Shown here: in pieces, positions 25,217 through 35,113 of the stretch | How the letters are laid out: every line of letters starts with the position of its first letter | How positions within the stretch are numbered: the stretch's first letter is position 1 | Origin: Rotaria sp. Silwood1 | Taxonomy: Eukaryota; Rotifera; Eurotatoria; Philodinida; Philodinidae | Length of the DNA: 64,000 bases | Direction of reading: 5' to 3' | Assembly (NCBI GenBank): GCA_905250075.1 | Contig: CAJNOP010000076.1 | Location: forward strand, 310,001 to 374,000 | Notes under the pieces: model-generated | Seen by the model: only the letters and a program-made list of their open reading frames with translations | Database searches by the model: none | Told to the model about the DNA's origin: nothing | Program-made: the position numbers and the translations under genes

Positions 25217-25760
25217 TGATGGCTAGGATTTAAAAATGTGAAGTGTATTATCTATTGATTATATCAATAATAGTAACAATATATGACGAATGAAATTGAA
25301 CAGTTTATTCTAACACATCCAGGTCGAATATAATGACTCGTAGACGATCGTAAACAATATGAAAACAATGAAGAATGGTTAACACAAACAATAATATTTA
25401 CAATACATAATAAAATGTCGAAATAATTCAATAAACGGAGGTCTTTTAAGGTAGCCATTAACACACTACAGAAAATGGCGGCTATTACAACTGTCATTTT
25501 GTTGTCATTATGTCTTATGTTATTCGAATTCAATAGAAGTATGTTTATGTACTTACTTTTCAATTAGATTAGAAATGGGCTATTTATATTCATGTTTTAT
25601 TCGATTTGAAGTCATTTATGAAGAACGGACGAACAGAACGAAAGAGGGTGTGGGTGCTATCTCAAAAAATGAATTCAAATTAAATCAACACTTGCCTTGC
25701 TATTCATCTATTTGAGACTATGGTGGTAATTAATTCATTACAAGTCTTTTATATAACGTC
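25217..25760. other. Intergenic, with a short telomere-like sequence
   Basis: No gene is supported; a 99-codon minus-strand frame here has no recognisable features. At 25645-25660 there is a short AGAGGGTGTGGGTGCTAT, which resembles the edges of the telomere-like tracts nearby. Confidence 0.35.
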
Positions 25761-26432
25761 GGTGTGGGTGTGGGTGGGGGTGGGTGTGTAGGTGTGGGTG
25801 TGGGAGTGAGTGTACGTGTTGGTGAGGGTGTGGATGTGCGTGTGGGTGTCGGTGGGTGTGCGTGTGGGTGTGGGGTGCGGGTGTGGGTGTGGGGTGCGGG
25901 TGCGGGTGTGGGTGTAAATGTGCGTGTGGGTGTGGGGTGCGGGTGTGGATGTGGGTGTGGGTGTCGGCGGGGGTGCGTGTGGGTGTCGGCGGGGGGGCGT
26001 GTGGGTGTGGGCGTGATTGAAGAAATGCGCAACACACACACACCCATACCCCACACTCACACACACCCACACCCACACCCACACCCACACACCCCACACC
26101 CCCACCCCCGCACCCATACCCCACACTCACACACACCTACACCGACACCCACACACCCCACACCCCCCACACCCATACCCCACACACACACACACCCACA
26201 CCCACACCCACACCCACACACCCATACCCATACCCCACACTCACACACACCCCACACCCATACCCCACACTCACACACCCACACCCACACTCACACACAC
26301 CTACATCCACACCCACACACCCCACACCCCCACACCCATACCCCACACTCACACACCCACACCCACACACTCCACACCTCCACACCCATAACCCACACTT
26401 ACACACACCCACACCCACACACCCCACACCCT
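25761..26432. repeat. Inverted telomere-like tract: TGTGGG array facing a CCCACA array
   Basis: Bases 25761-26010 are degenerate (TGTGGG)n on the plus strand. After a short unique centre (about 26011-26032, GCGTGATTGAAGAAATGCGC) the sequence becomes (CCCACA)n to 26432. TGTGGG is the telomeric repeat I recall for bdelloid rotifers. G-strand followed by C-strand is the orientation expected if two chromosome ends were joined head to head. Variants such as GGGGTGC and CCCATAC show that the array is old or was made inexactly. Long open frames in this region come only from the repeat. Confidence 0.9.
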
Positions 26433-28085
26433 CGAATAATATTATTCAGAAAGATAATACAATAATCTATCTGTAGGCATTTATTCATTATTGTTCAAAA
26501 TAAGAAGCATTTTATGCATAATCATGTTCAAGAAAGACGCTTTAGATGATCAAAACACCAATAAACGAAAAGGAAGTAAATACAATTCTATCCTATCCAA
26601 GGAATGAAAACAAACAATTTCATAACTTTCATGAATTTTGTATCGAAAAAAAAAGCGGAAAAAATAGCGTTTCCGAGTACGAAACGGACAAAAACATTGT
26701 TTTTTTTTCGTCTAAGTCATTTCGAAATCAAGCGAACGCCATGAAAATTAGGTTTAACGAGAATTATGATCGTGATTTCGGTTAAAAATAATTTTCATGG
26801 CATTCATTTCATTTCAAAATGACTGGGACGAAGAAAACATCAATGTTTTTGTTCATTCTATCATTGTAATGCAATTTTTTTCATTTTTCAATGCCTAAGT
26901 AATATCCTGAATGATAGTTTCAGTTTTTGTATGTGTGCTCTTTGAAAAATGAGCACATTTTGTCCTGTGATATTCTTAAATAGAAATTCCAGAATACTTT
27001 TAAGCTTCTCTTCAACATCTTCCAACTCTTGCGTGTAAAATCATATTGGACACTCGCATAACTTCTGCAGAAAAATGTGATAATTTACACCTACGACGTC
27101 GAAATCTTCTCTTCGTTTGTATTTTGTCCGCTGAAATGAAGGCAACAGTATATCTATTGTATAAATCTTCAGAACTTAACGAATTATCTAGTTCTAATTA
27201 TAGTTTTGAAGTTATTCTATTTGAAAAATGATTGCTTTCATATTACAAAAAAAACAAGAAAATATCAAATAAGATGTTGCAGTGCTTGAACATCTTTTAT
27301 GCTATGAAATCGTCAATAAATAGAGATTTTTCCAATATTATGACTAACCATCTAAATTGAGATAGTTTTCATGACAGGAAGATTTCGAAAGGTCACTTTT
27401 TTCAACTTCATTTTGTTTCTGTTACATAATCTATTCATTTCAGATATTCTTCAATTTTTTCTAATATGTATACCTATTCAGTTGGATGTGATTAGTTTTT
27501 CCTTTTCTGCATCCGCTTCTCATTTAACATGAAGTGATTTTCACCTCTGGTAAGTATAACTGTTTTATCTCATTCACTCACTCTTGTGATGTCCTTATGA
27601 CTATAGTTACTATCTACTCAATTCCAATCGCTTGTTTATAGATATCATGGATCTTCATGTCATATAAAAAATCATTATTTTTCACAAATAAGAATCATTA
27701 TGAATACTTTGATTAATATTTCAATGGTGCTATTATTTTATATGATCTAAATAATATTTATTTACCAATTTGTTTTGAAATCTATGTAACATAATCCAGA
27801 CTATCTAATATCATTATCTTCAAAAGAGAATATTGTTATTTATATATGTGATGCATTTAAACGAAATAAATGCTCATCAAATGAATTGTCGAAAAAATTT
27901 TTAAAAAACTTCTTTTTATTCAAAGTTTATAATTGTATCAATTTTTTTTTATTCTTATTTATTTTATCCCAATTAGATGATACAATTTTACACTTTACAA
28001 AAAATTAAACCAAACAAGAAAAAGACAAAATGAAAAAATAAAAAGCATAAACGTTTTATTTTAACATTAAAAAAATACATCTTCA
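26433..28085. other. Intergenic, with a fold-back at 26690-26850
   Basis: Bases about 26693-26749 and 26790-26850 form an imperfect inverted repeat: GAACGCCATGAAAATT on the left faces AATTTTCATGGCATTC on the right, and outward TTCGTCTAAGTCATTTCG faces CAAAATGACTGGGACGAAG. The loop is about 40 bp. It looks like a small decayed MITE. The rest of the region has no supported gene. Confidence 0.45.
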
Positions 28086-29528
28086 TCAATACCCTTCGTC
28101 ACAACTGCAGTAAACATTATCTTCTGGAACTTTTTTCGATTCATCAATTATTGTAGCTGTACGAACAGCTTCTGCTTCACGATGTTCTGTAGGTGATCTA
28201 CTATATTTTCGTAAATTAATAGGTGAAGAATTCATTTGGGGATAATCGTAAACTGATGATGCATTTGATAAACTGCGACACCGACGAATACTTGAAGCAT
28301 ATGAACCACTTTCTACATTCTGCAATAGAAAGAGTAACATATTGGAATTTTATATAATCAATACTTACTTCATTACTTTTCAAACAATTATCTGTTGAAG
28401 ATGTATTTGATCAACTTCGACGCCCACGAATATTAGAACCATATAAAAGATTTTCTAAATTCTACAAGAGAAATATTGAAAAAAATTAAATTTTTTGTAT
28501 GATGAATATTTACTTTGTCAAATTTTAAACGATTATCATTTGATGGGCTTCGTCGTCGATGAATATGATTAGAACCATATAAACGATTTTCTAAATTCTG
28601 CAAGAGAAATATTAAAAAAAATTACATTTTATATGAATATTTACTTTATTAACCTCCTGCATACCGACAATTCTTGCGTTCTTTACGATCTAATAAAAAA
28701 ATCGAAAAGTCACTCTCTCTTGCGTTCAGTCGTCGTGAATCAGCTGCGTACGTATATAATTTATTGCACATGAAATGTGGATTGATACAGCCGTATTACT
28801 GAACATTTCGCTTCACAGCTTTTTATCGATACGACAGAACGAAAAAATTCTTGCGTTCTGCTTGTTTTCGGCCTGAAGACGGCGGTATCCAAAAGGTTAA
28901 ATTTTAAACTATTATCCTTTGATGGGCTTCGACGTCCACGAATATGACTAGAACCATATAATTGATTTTCAACGTTCTACAAAAGAAATATTAAAAAAAA
29001 CTACATTATATGTGAATATTTACTTTATTAAATTTTAAATTATTAGCATTTGATGGACTTCGACGTCGACGAATATGATTAGAACCATACGAACGATTAC
29101 CCACATTCTGAAATAGAAACATGACAAAAAGAAATATTCTACATGATCAACACTTGTTTTATTAATTTTTAAAGCATTATCTAATGAAGACCTATTTGAT
29201 GAACTTACATACCGATGAATATTGTTAGAACCATGTGAACGAGTTATTACATTCTGCAACAGAAACATTAAAAAAATTGAATTGTATGTAATCAATACTT
29301 GCTTTATTAACTTTTAAACTGTTATCATTTGATGAATACCGATGAGAACGAATATTCGTTGAAGCATGTGAACGATTTATTGCAGTCTGGAACAGAAACA
29401 TTAAAAAAGAATTTTATATGCCCAATACTTGCTTTATTGAGTTGTAAACTGTTATCTGATGAAGACCCATTTAATAAACGTCGACCCGAATGAATACAAG
29501 AAGAACCATATGCAGGATTTTGTACATT
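28086..29528 (-). CDS. 3' part of an unrecognised gene built from a tandem array of related mini-exons
   Basis: Eight minus-strand exons, each phase 0 and a multiple of three, repeat one pattern: 29528-29433 (96 nt), 29386-29303 (84), 29253-29158 (96), 29107-29024 (84), 28976-28645 (84 after removing an insertion), 28597-28514 (84), 28461-28369 (93) and 28319-28086 (234, terminal, TGA 28088-28086). The consensus unit is N-V-x-N-R-x-Y-G-S-x-x-I-x-x-R-R-S-x-S-N-x-D-N-x-L-K-x-N-K. Introns are 40-60 bp. Two donors are GC (GCAAGTATT) rather than GT, one has decayed to AC, and exon 28461-28369 has an in-frame TGA at 28413-28411. The product would be low-complexity, Ser/Arg/Asn-rich and probably disordered. 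Upstream exons are not identified; a telomere-like tract and hairpin begin 130 bp beyond the first exon seen. The gene may be non-functional. Confidence 0.6.
28649..28900. mobile_element. piggyBac-type MITE, 244 bp, inserted in a mini-exon at TTAA
   Basis: The insert 28653-28896 is flanked by TTAA on both sides (28649-28652, 28897-28900), the target site and duplication of piggyBac elements. Its ends are similar inverted repeats: CCTCCTGCATACCG on the left and, on the minus strand, CCTTTTGGATACCG on the right, with 10 of 14 matching. The motif CTTGCGTTC occurs three times inside (about 28674, 28716 and 28852). Removing the insert plus one TTAA restores an 84-nt exon in frame with its neighbours, which independently confirms the boundaries. 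There is no coding capacity. Confidence 0.8.
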
Positions 29529-29658
29529 CTGAAATATAAATAGAAAGTAATATGAATTTTACATACTTAATAAGGTAGCGAAAATGCAAAATTTCAGTGA
29601 TTTTTTTTTCTTCCATTAATATATTGTTCGATAGAGTGAGAAAAGCTGATCACGAATA

Positions 29659-29732
29659 GGGGTGTGAATGTGGGTGTGGGTGTGGGTGTGGGTGTGAGTG
29701 TGGGTGTGGGTGTGGGTGGGTGTGAGTGCCCC
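29659..29732. repeat. TGTGGG telomere-like tract
   Basis: About 74 bases of GGTGTG/TGTGGG repeat on the plus strand, ending in GAGTGCCCC immediately before the hairpin. Confidence 0.9.
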
Positions 29733-30014
29733 AGGTGATTCGATCCGACTGTCGGATTACGTCGGATTATATCGGATTATATCGGAAAAATTACCGGATT
29801 TTAACGGATCCGACGGGAACTCGTCGGAAGTTGTCGGCGTCCTAGCCACAGGATTCCGACAGGAGGTTCCGGATGTCGGAATAATCAGGATCCTGCGAAA
29901 TCCCTGAAACTCCGACACTTTCCGACATCCAGAACCACTTGTCGGAATCCTGTGGTTAGGATTCCGACAAATTCCGGCGAATTTCTATCGGATTCGACAG
30001 GGTGAATTCGACCT
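29733..30014. repeat. Hairpin-forming inverted repeat enclosed by telomere-like tracts
   Basis: The segment begins AGGT and ends ACCT and folds on itself. Inner arms 29833-29880 and 29921-29968 match at 42 of 48 positions when one is reverse-complemented; key strings are CCACAGGATTCCGACA and TGTCGGAATCCTGTGG. The outer arms also pair loosely. The left outer arm has been expanded by TCGGATTA units (29755-29795). CCGACA/TGTCGG words recur throughout. G+C content is higher than the surroundings and there is no coding signal. It sits between two tracts of the same TGTGGG strand. Confidence 0.8.
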
Positions 30015-30087
30015 GGGTGTGAATGTGGGTGTGGGTGTAAGGGAAAAAGACGACACCTAGACACCCGCACCCACTCACACCCACACC
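30015..30087. repeat. Short inverted telomere-like tract with the 34 bp core
   Basis: TGTGGG repeat (30015-30038) passes through a unique core into C-strand repeat (30061-30087, ending CACACCCTCG). The 34 bases 30033-30066 are the exact reverse complement of 40998-41031; the non-repeat part reads AAGGGAAAAAGACGACACCT. Confidence 0.9.
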
Positions 30088-31537
30088 CTCGTAATGAATA
30101 TTTTTTATTACACAAATAATATAAAAGAAAGGAAGGGTGAATGGTTTATTTCTTCTCATTTCGGTTTTGCAATCTAAGAAATATACTCTTTCGGGCATTA
30201 CACTCACTGTTTTATTTTCTTTCTATTCAGTCATACAATACATCAGCCAGATTAGTAAGGTAAGATTAAGGTTTACCTAGCTAAGCATTGAAGCAGCATT
30301 ACAATATTATTTTTCTTTCCTAGGATGTATCAACACAGAAAGTGTAAAACTCTGATGTATTATGCATTCAGTAATTTTGACAAACATTCATTGAACGTCC
30401 TGCAGTATTTAACTGTCAATTTTTTGGTTCAGAAAAATTTCGAAAATTTTCGGAAGAGACTGGAAGACTGCACAGTTACTGATATTTGATCCTTATAACT
30501 GTTTTTTTGGTGTCAGTTCTATCCGTTCGATTTGAACATCGAATCTCATGTTTTCTTTCAGTAATATTTGAGCGCTGAAGCATAAATACAGAAACTAAGT
30601 ATTCGGTACTTTTGGCGAAGAACATTTAATTACCGCTTGTTCCGGGTCCAATAAAGCTACAACAACTTCTTACAGATTTTCCTTTTTTCTTGAATTTTTT
30701 TGTATTAGCTAACGATGAAAATTAAGTACTCGAGCAAGTTCTTCCACTGCCGCTGTCAACCTTATTCTAGATGAGTCTTGTTCATGCTCCGAAAGATTTG
30801 TTACTTCTCATGTACAATTGAGAGCGCACACCATACAGCTCCAACCACTCACACTTTAAAGAGTTTCATATTGTATGAAAAAGGAAAAATTGTTTCAACA
30901 CTCTAGGAAAAGAGTTTATTATCCCATTTGCACAGATAATAAAGCTATGTTTTCATCGAAAGCGCTGACCATTCCGATATTTGTCGAGCATCTCACAACT
31001 GAAACAGCTAAGAACAATTTCGTTCTGTTGCTTTTGTTTAATTGATTAGTGTGATACGAACTCTTTGAAATGTAAGTGATCATATTTTATGTATTATTTG
31101 GTGCGTGTGGGTATAATGTTAGTATGGGTGTGCATCTATGTGGGTGTAAATGTATATAGGGTGACGAAAAAGTTCTCGAAACATTTTGATTTTTATTAAA
31201 TAAATAGTAATTCTGATCCGCTATTTGCATTAAATTTTCAAGGTACTCGCCCTGATTTATCACACGAAATCTCATGCAATCAACTAAATTGTTACGTATC
31301 TTTTGAAATCGAAAATATGAGAGTGTATATGTGAGAGATGACGCCCTCACACCGAAATTACCGTAGCGAATCTTTTATTCGACTAGCATCATGGAACATA
31401 TTTTCAATTCAGCTGATGATTCAGATTAATGAACAAGGACTGAATGTTTTATTTACAAAAGAAAAATCAAAGTTATCGATAATTTCGAAATTTTATCGTT
31501 TTGTTTAAAGAAGTGTTTTAGCTGAACATAGCTATAA
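30088..31537. other. Intergenic, with a degenerate telomere-like patch
   Basis: No gene is supported. Bases 31099-31159 contain GTGTGGGTAT, GTATGGGTGTGC and ATGTGGGTGTAAATG, a worn G-strand tract. Confidence 0.4.
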
Positions 31538-31966
31538 TTATTCTGGATTGAGCATTGTTCTATATGTATGAAAGAAATTCGTCAGTTCTTCGCTGAGCTT
31601 GCTACATTCAATTATGAATGAATCAGATATTGTTCCAGATTGATAATTGAGAGATAAGGTACCTTTCACTTTTTCTTTGCAAGGTTTTCCTTCGGCTTTT
31701 GCACTCTGATATGCAGTTATGAGCTTTGTCCATTCGCTTGATTCAAGGTTTTTGAAAACAGGTGTTCCACCACTATATTCTCTGCTGTAGCTGTTTCTAA
31801 GACCGAAAGGCTTGTATTGAAATGTAACTAAATTATCAGTTGTTTTGGCAAATATTAATTCATTATTGTATCCATCCAACACAGTTAGTTTCTCAACGAC
31901 ATTCGTTTCCAATGATCCAGTTGATTTATCAGGCTTTAAACACATCGAAATATTATTATTCGACAT
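31538..31966 (-). CDS. Hypothetical protein, 142 residues, single exon
   Basis: An open frame from ATG 31966 to TAA 31538 has even codon composition and a globular-looking sequence (TVLDGYNNELIFAKTTDNL, PVFKNLESSEWTKLITAYQ, LSEELTNFFHTYRTM). There is no signal peptide, membrane helix or known motif. I do not recognise it. No introns are needed. It sits alone in a gene-poor region. Confidence 0.5.
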   Translation of the reverse strand: MSNNNISMCLKPDKSTGSLETNVVEKLTVLDGYNNELIFAKTTDNLVTFQYKPFGLRNSYSREYSGGTPVFKNLESSEWTKLITAYQSAKAEGKPCKEKVKGTLSLNYQSGTISDSFIIECSKLSEELTNFFHTYRTMLNPE

Positions 31967-34900
31967 AATGAACTGATCTAGATGAAAGTAAATGAAAACA
32001 GTACCTTATTTAAAAATGTTTAGTGACGAGAATGTATGAAAGCAATAACCACGAGTAAATCAAAACAAAAATACAGCGCACGTTGATATTCCTAATTATT
32101 CGTCATAACTACCTCAATCGGAAAGCGATAAAATGAAAGAACAGAGCAAAATAAAAAAGTTTTTTCTTACGTTGACAGCCATCATGCATCATGTATAAAA
32201 AAAAACAGTCACTTTCTCAGCATGAGGTCAATACTCATGTTCGTAAGCAAATGCGAAATATAGTTCCAAGCTCTGGCGAATGCTTTACTTCAACATCGTC
32301 CCTTTCTAACTTTTTCACGAAATTCATATGAGTAATGCCATGGGATCCCAGACGGTTAATACACAAAGTTCTCTCAGTCAACACATATGATTTGCTTCCT
32401 CGACTGGTGAAAGGGTTATATGAAATAAAATGAGTTTGTGTGCTTGAAATCACATGTTTAGTCGTGGCCACACACACTTGCTACTTATATACTCCTTACA
32501 AAGTTTAACCGAACGTTTTAAAAGATGGGCCGTCAAATTCTCTACAAAACTGGAAGAACCAGGTCCTTTCTGTGCCAATAGGCATATTATCTTATATGAT
32601 ATCTTCTCTTCCTCAGTGTGTTCTGGTACAATCAATGATACTTAGTGTTCATAATTGTGTTACTCTTACGTTCATCTATGCTCGATTGAACCTCGTTGTC
32701 TTTCTGTCGTAATGCGCTTTCTATTCAATCTTATGTTATAAATATTGTTTACATCTATGTGTTCTTAGGCTATTTTTCTTGGATATCTATTCTCTCATTA
32801 GTCTTATGATTTTTCTTTTCATCCTTTCTTATTCTAGTCATGTATATAAACGGTACAATTGTATGATATGAAGAAATGTGCCGAGAAGCATGTCATCTCT
32901 TCCGATGACGCCAATCATTATTACGTCATACGATGCTAACAATCACATCTTCTCGATGTCATTATATCAATAGAATTTACATAAAAAGAAGATAGACGTC
33001 CTTTCAACAACTTTTGACTAATAATGTAATGAGTACTATTCTGTTATATTCTTCCTCTTTCCCTTCTCTCTTTTGTATTGTACCATCTATTCTCTCTTCT
33101 CCTCTATCTTCCTCCTATATAAGCTCATGTTATGCATCAGATTGTTACATTTGGATGTAGTGCACAGTCGAATAAACATTATGCCCATAATAGAATCTAA
33201 GACATTAATGTGTCTCTCCACTTGTCAGTAATAGAAATATATTTGTATATTTTTTGTTACACTTTCGACTTGTGTTGATGTTCCTTTCTAAACTCAGAAG
33301 TGAAGTCTTACGTGATAGTAAAATGTCTCACACCTATAAGAATGACAAATATATTGTTGCATCTCAAGAGAGGTTGTTGATTTTTATTCGAGATGAAGGT
33401 TATGATCGTATGGCGGGTGTAAATGGAAATTCCGTGATTCATCTATGCCGATTCATAAGTTAAACAGACCATCTCACGAGTGTCCTTGTCACCCTTACAA
33501 TCGTGGAACATTCCGCTATCACGTAAGACTTTGGTTTTTAAGTTTAGAAAAGAACATCAACATGAATCAAAAGAACCTTGCTCTTCCAGTTTTGTAGATC
33601 ATTTTATGGCGCATCTTTTATAAAATATTCAGGGTTTTATGTTTTAATCGTTCCAGGATATCTACAAAATAAGCAATGTTCCGATGATTTTGAAATATCC
33701 AGTGGCGCATCCAAGAATCTTTAAGTTATGAGCCGTACCCCAGCTAAATTATTTTTAGGAATGGATAGCAATAGGTAATTAAAAATCAATTAGGTTACAA
33801 TTTTCTAAACTTGAAGCTGTGGTTGTGAGTATTACATCACTCTATTGATATCCACACCCATACTCACACTTTCATATAAAAATACAGAAATATCATGTTG
33901 GAATCTAACCACCTAACATCAATATCAACGATTAATAAAGAAAACTGTATTTAATGCTCACAATTGATTAACAGATATTTCAATATTGAGAGTACATGAA
34001 TTAAAATTAAAATATGCTTGCACATCGATAAAGATCTACCAAAGTTTATAAAATGTTTTCCTTTTTATACGATGAATATTGAACATGAATTGAACTGTGT
34101 CTTTCTTTATGAATATATTATAAACAACAATTCTGATCACAAATGAAATATGATTGAAATCTAGATATTCGGATGTTTTATACCTTTTCTTATCTCAAAA
34201 AGTACTAAATAGTTATATCTATATGCATTCTGACTTACGTATATTTATCTAAGAAAAGTTAAATCAAATTGTTCGAATGCGTTTTTTCAAATGTCAAATT
34301 TAATTGACTCTTCTTGATATTATTTGAACACGTTTGTGTTTATGCTACTGAATTCTTACACTGCTAAAAAAAAAGGCTAAGCGATAATACAGATCATTAG
34401 CTGAGTTGCAAGTACAAACTTGTCATTATAATTGTTGTTTCCTAGTTCTCTCTCCCAAGGTTTGAATTCAAACGATGCTATTGAATTGAACCTAGATTTT
34501 CAGAACAGTCAACATTACTTGACAGCAGATAATAAGATTCACATTTTATCTAACAGTTCAGTGCCTGATATTTAGTCTTCGCGTTACTGTTAGTAAATAT
34601 TGACCAAGGACTATAATCATGATCATGATAAAAAATATGATCGATGCGAATTACTCAAAATTATTTTAGATAAAATCCGTAAACACGGATACGACGGGTC
34701 AATACCCATACCTTCGTGTGAAAGCGCCATATATAGAAATAGTCCTTAACATTTTCGCAGGCGTGAGTTTTTTTCAAGAACTTCACAATAAGTATACTAA
34801 ATAATAACAATAGAAACCACTGAAACCCATTCCCACTTCCACGTCCACATCACTAACAACATCATCGATCGTCATTAACTATCAACATTCGATTATTCAA

Positions 34901-35113
34901 CAAGATCCTTCGGGTATAACGTTTTATTACAATAGACAAAATAAAAGCAAATCAAACACCGGTATATCAAGCACAAACAAAAATTCTTGAATAATTGAAG
35001 AAGATAATTCATTTAAAGTAAGAGCTAAGCCTTTCTTTTGACTCCCAAAAAAGAATTTTGATGAATAAAGATTCTTGATGAATAAAAATTCGCGGATGAG
35101 GGCCTGCAGCTCA
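31967..35113. other. Gene-poor region with a possible solo LTR and a worn telomere-like patch
   Basis: Two overlapping minus-strand frames (32635-32450 and 32477-32235) could be one frameshifted relic, but no family is recognised. Bases 32713-33227 begin TG, end CA, and contain TATATAAG (about 33115) and AATAAA (about 33172). They are flanked by GTAA on both sides, so they might be a solo LTR, though a 4 bp duplication is weak evidence. At 33818-33870 is a small G-strand then C-strand patch (GCTGTGGTTGTGAG, CCACACCCATACTCACAC). Confidence 0.3.

Noticed and set aside
25730..26465. Several long overlapping open frames rich in His, Thr and Pro or in Gly, Val and Cys
   Set aside because: They are six-frame readings of the TGTGGG/CCCACA array; codon content follows the repeat and there is no start context or splice structure.
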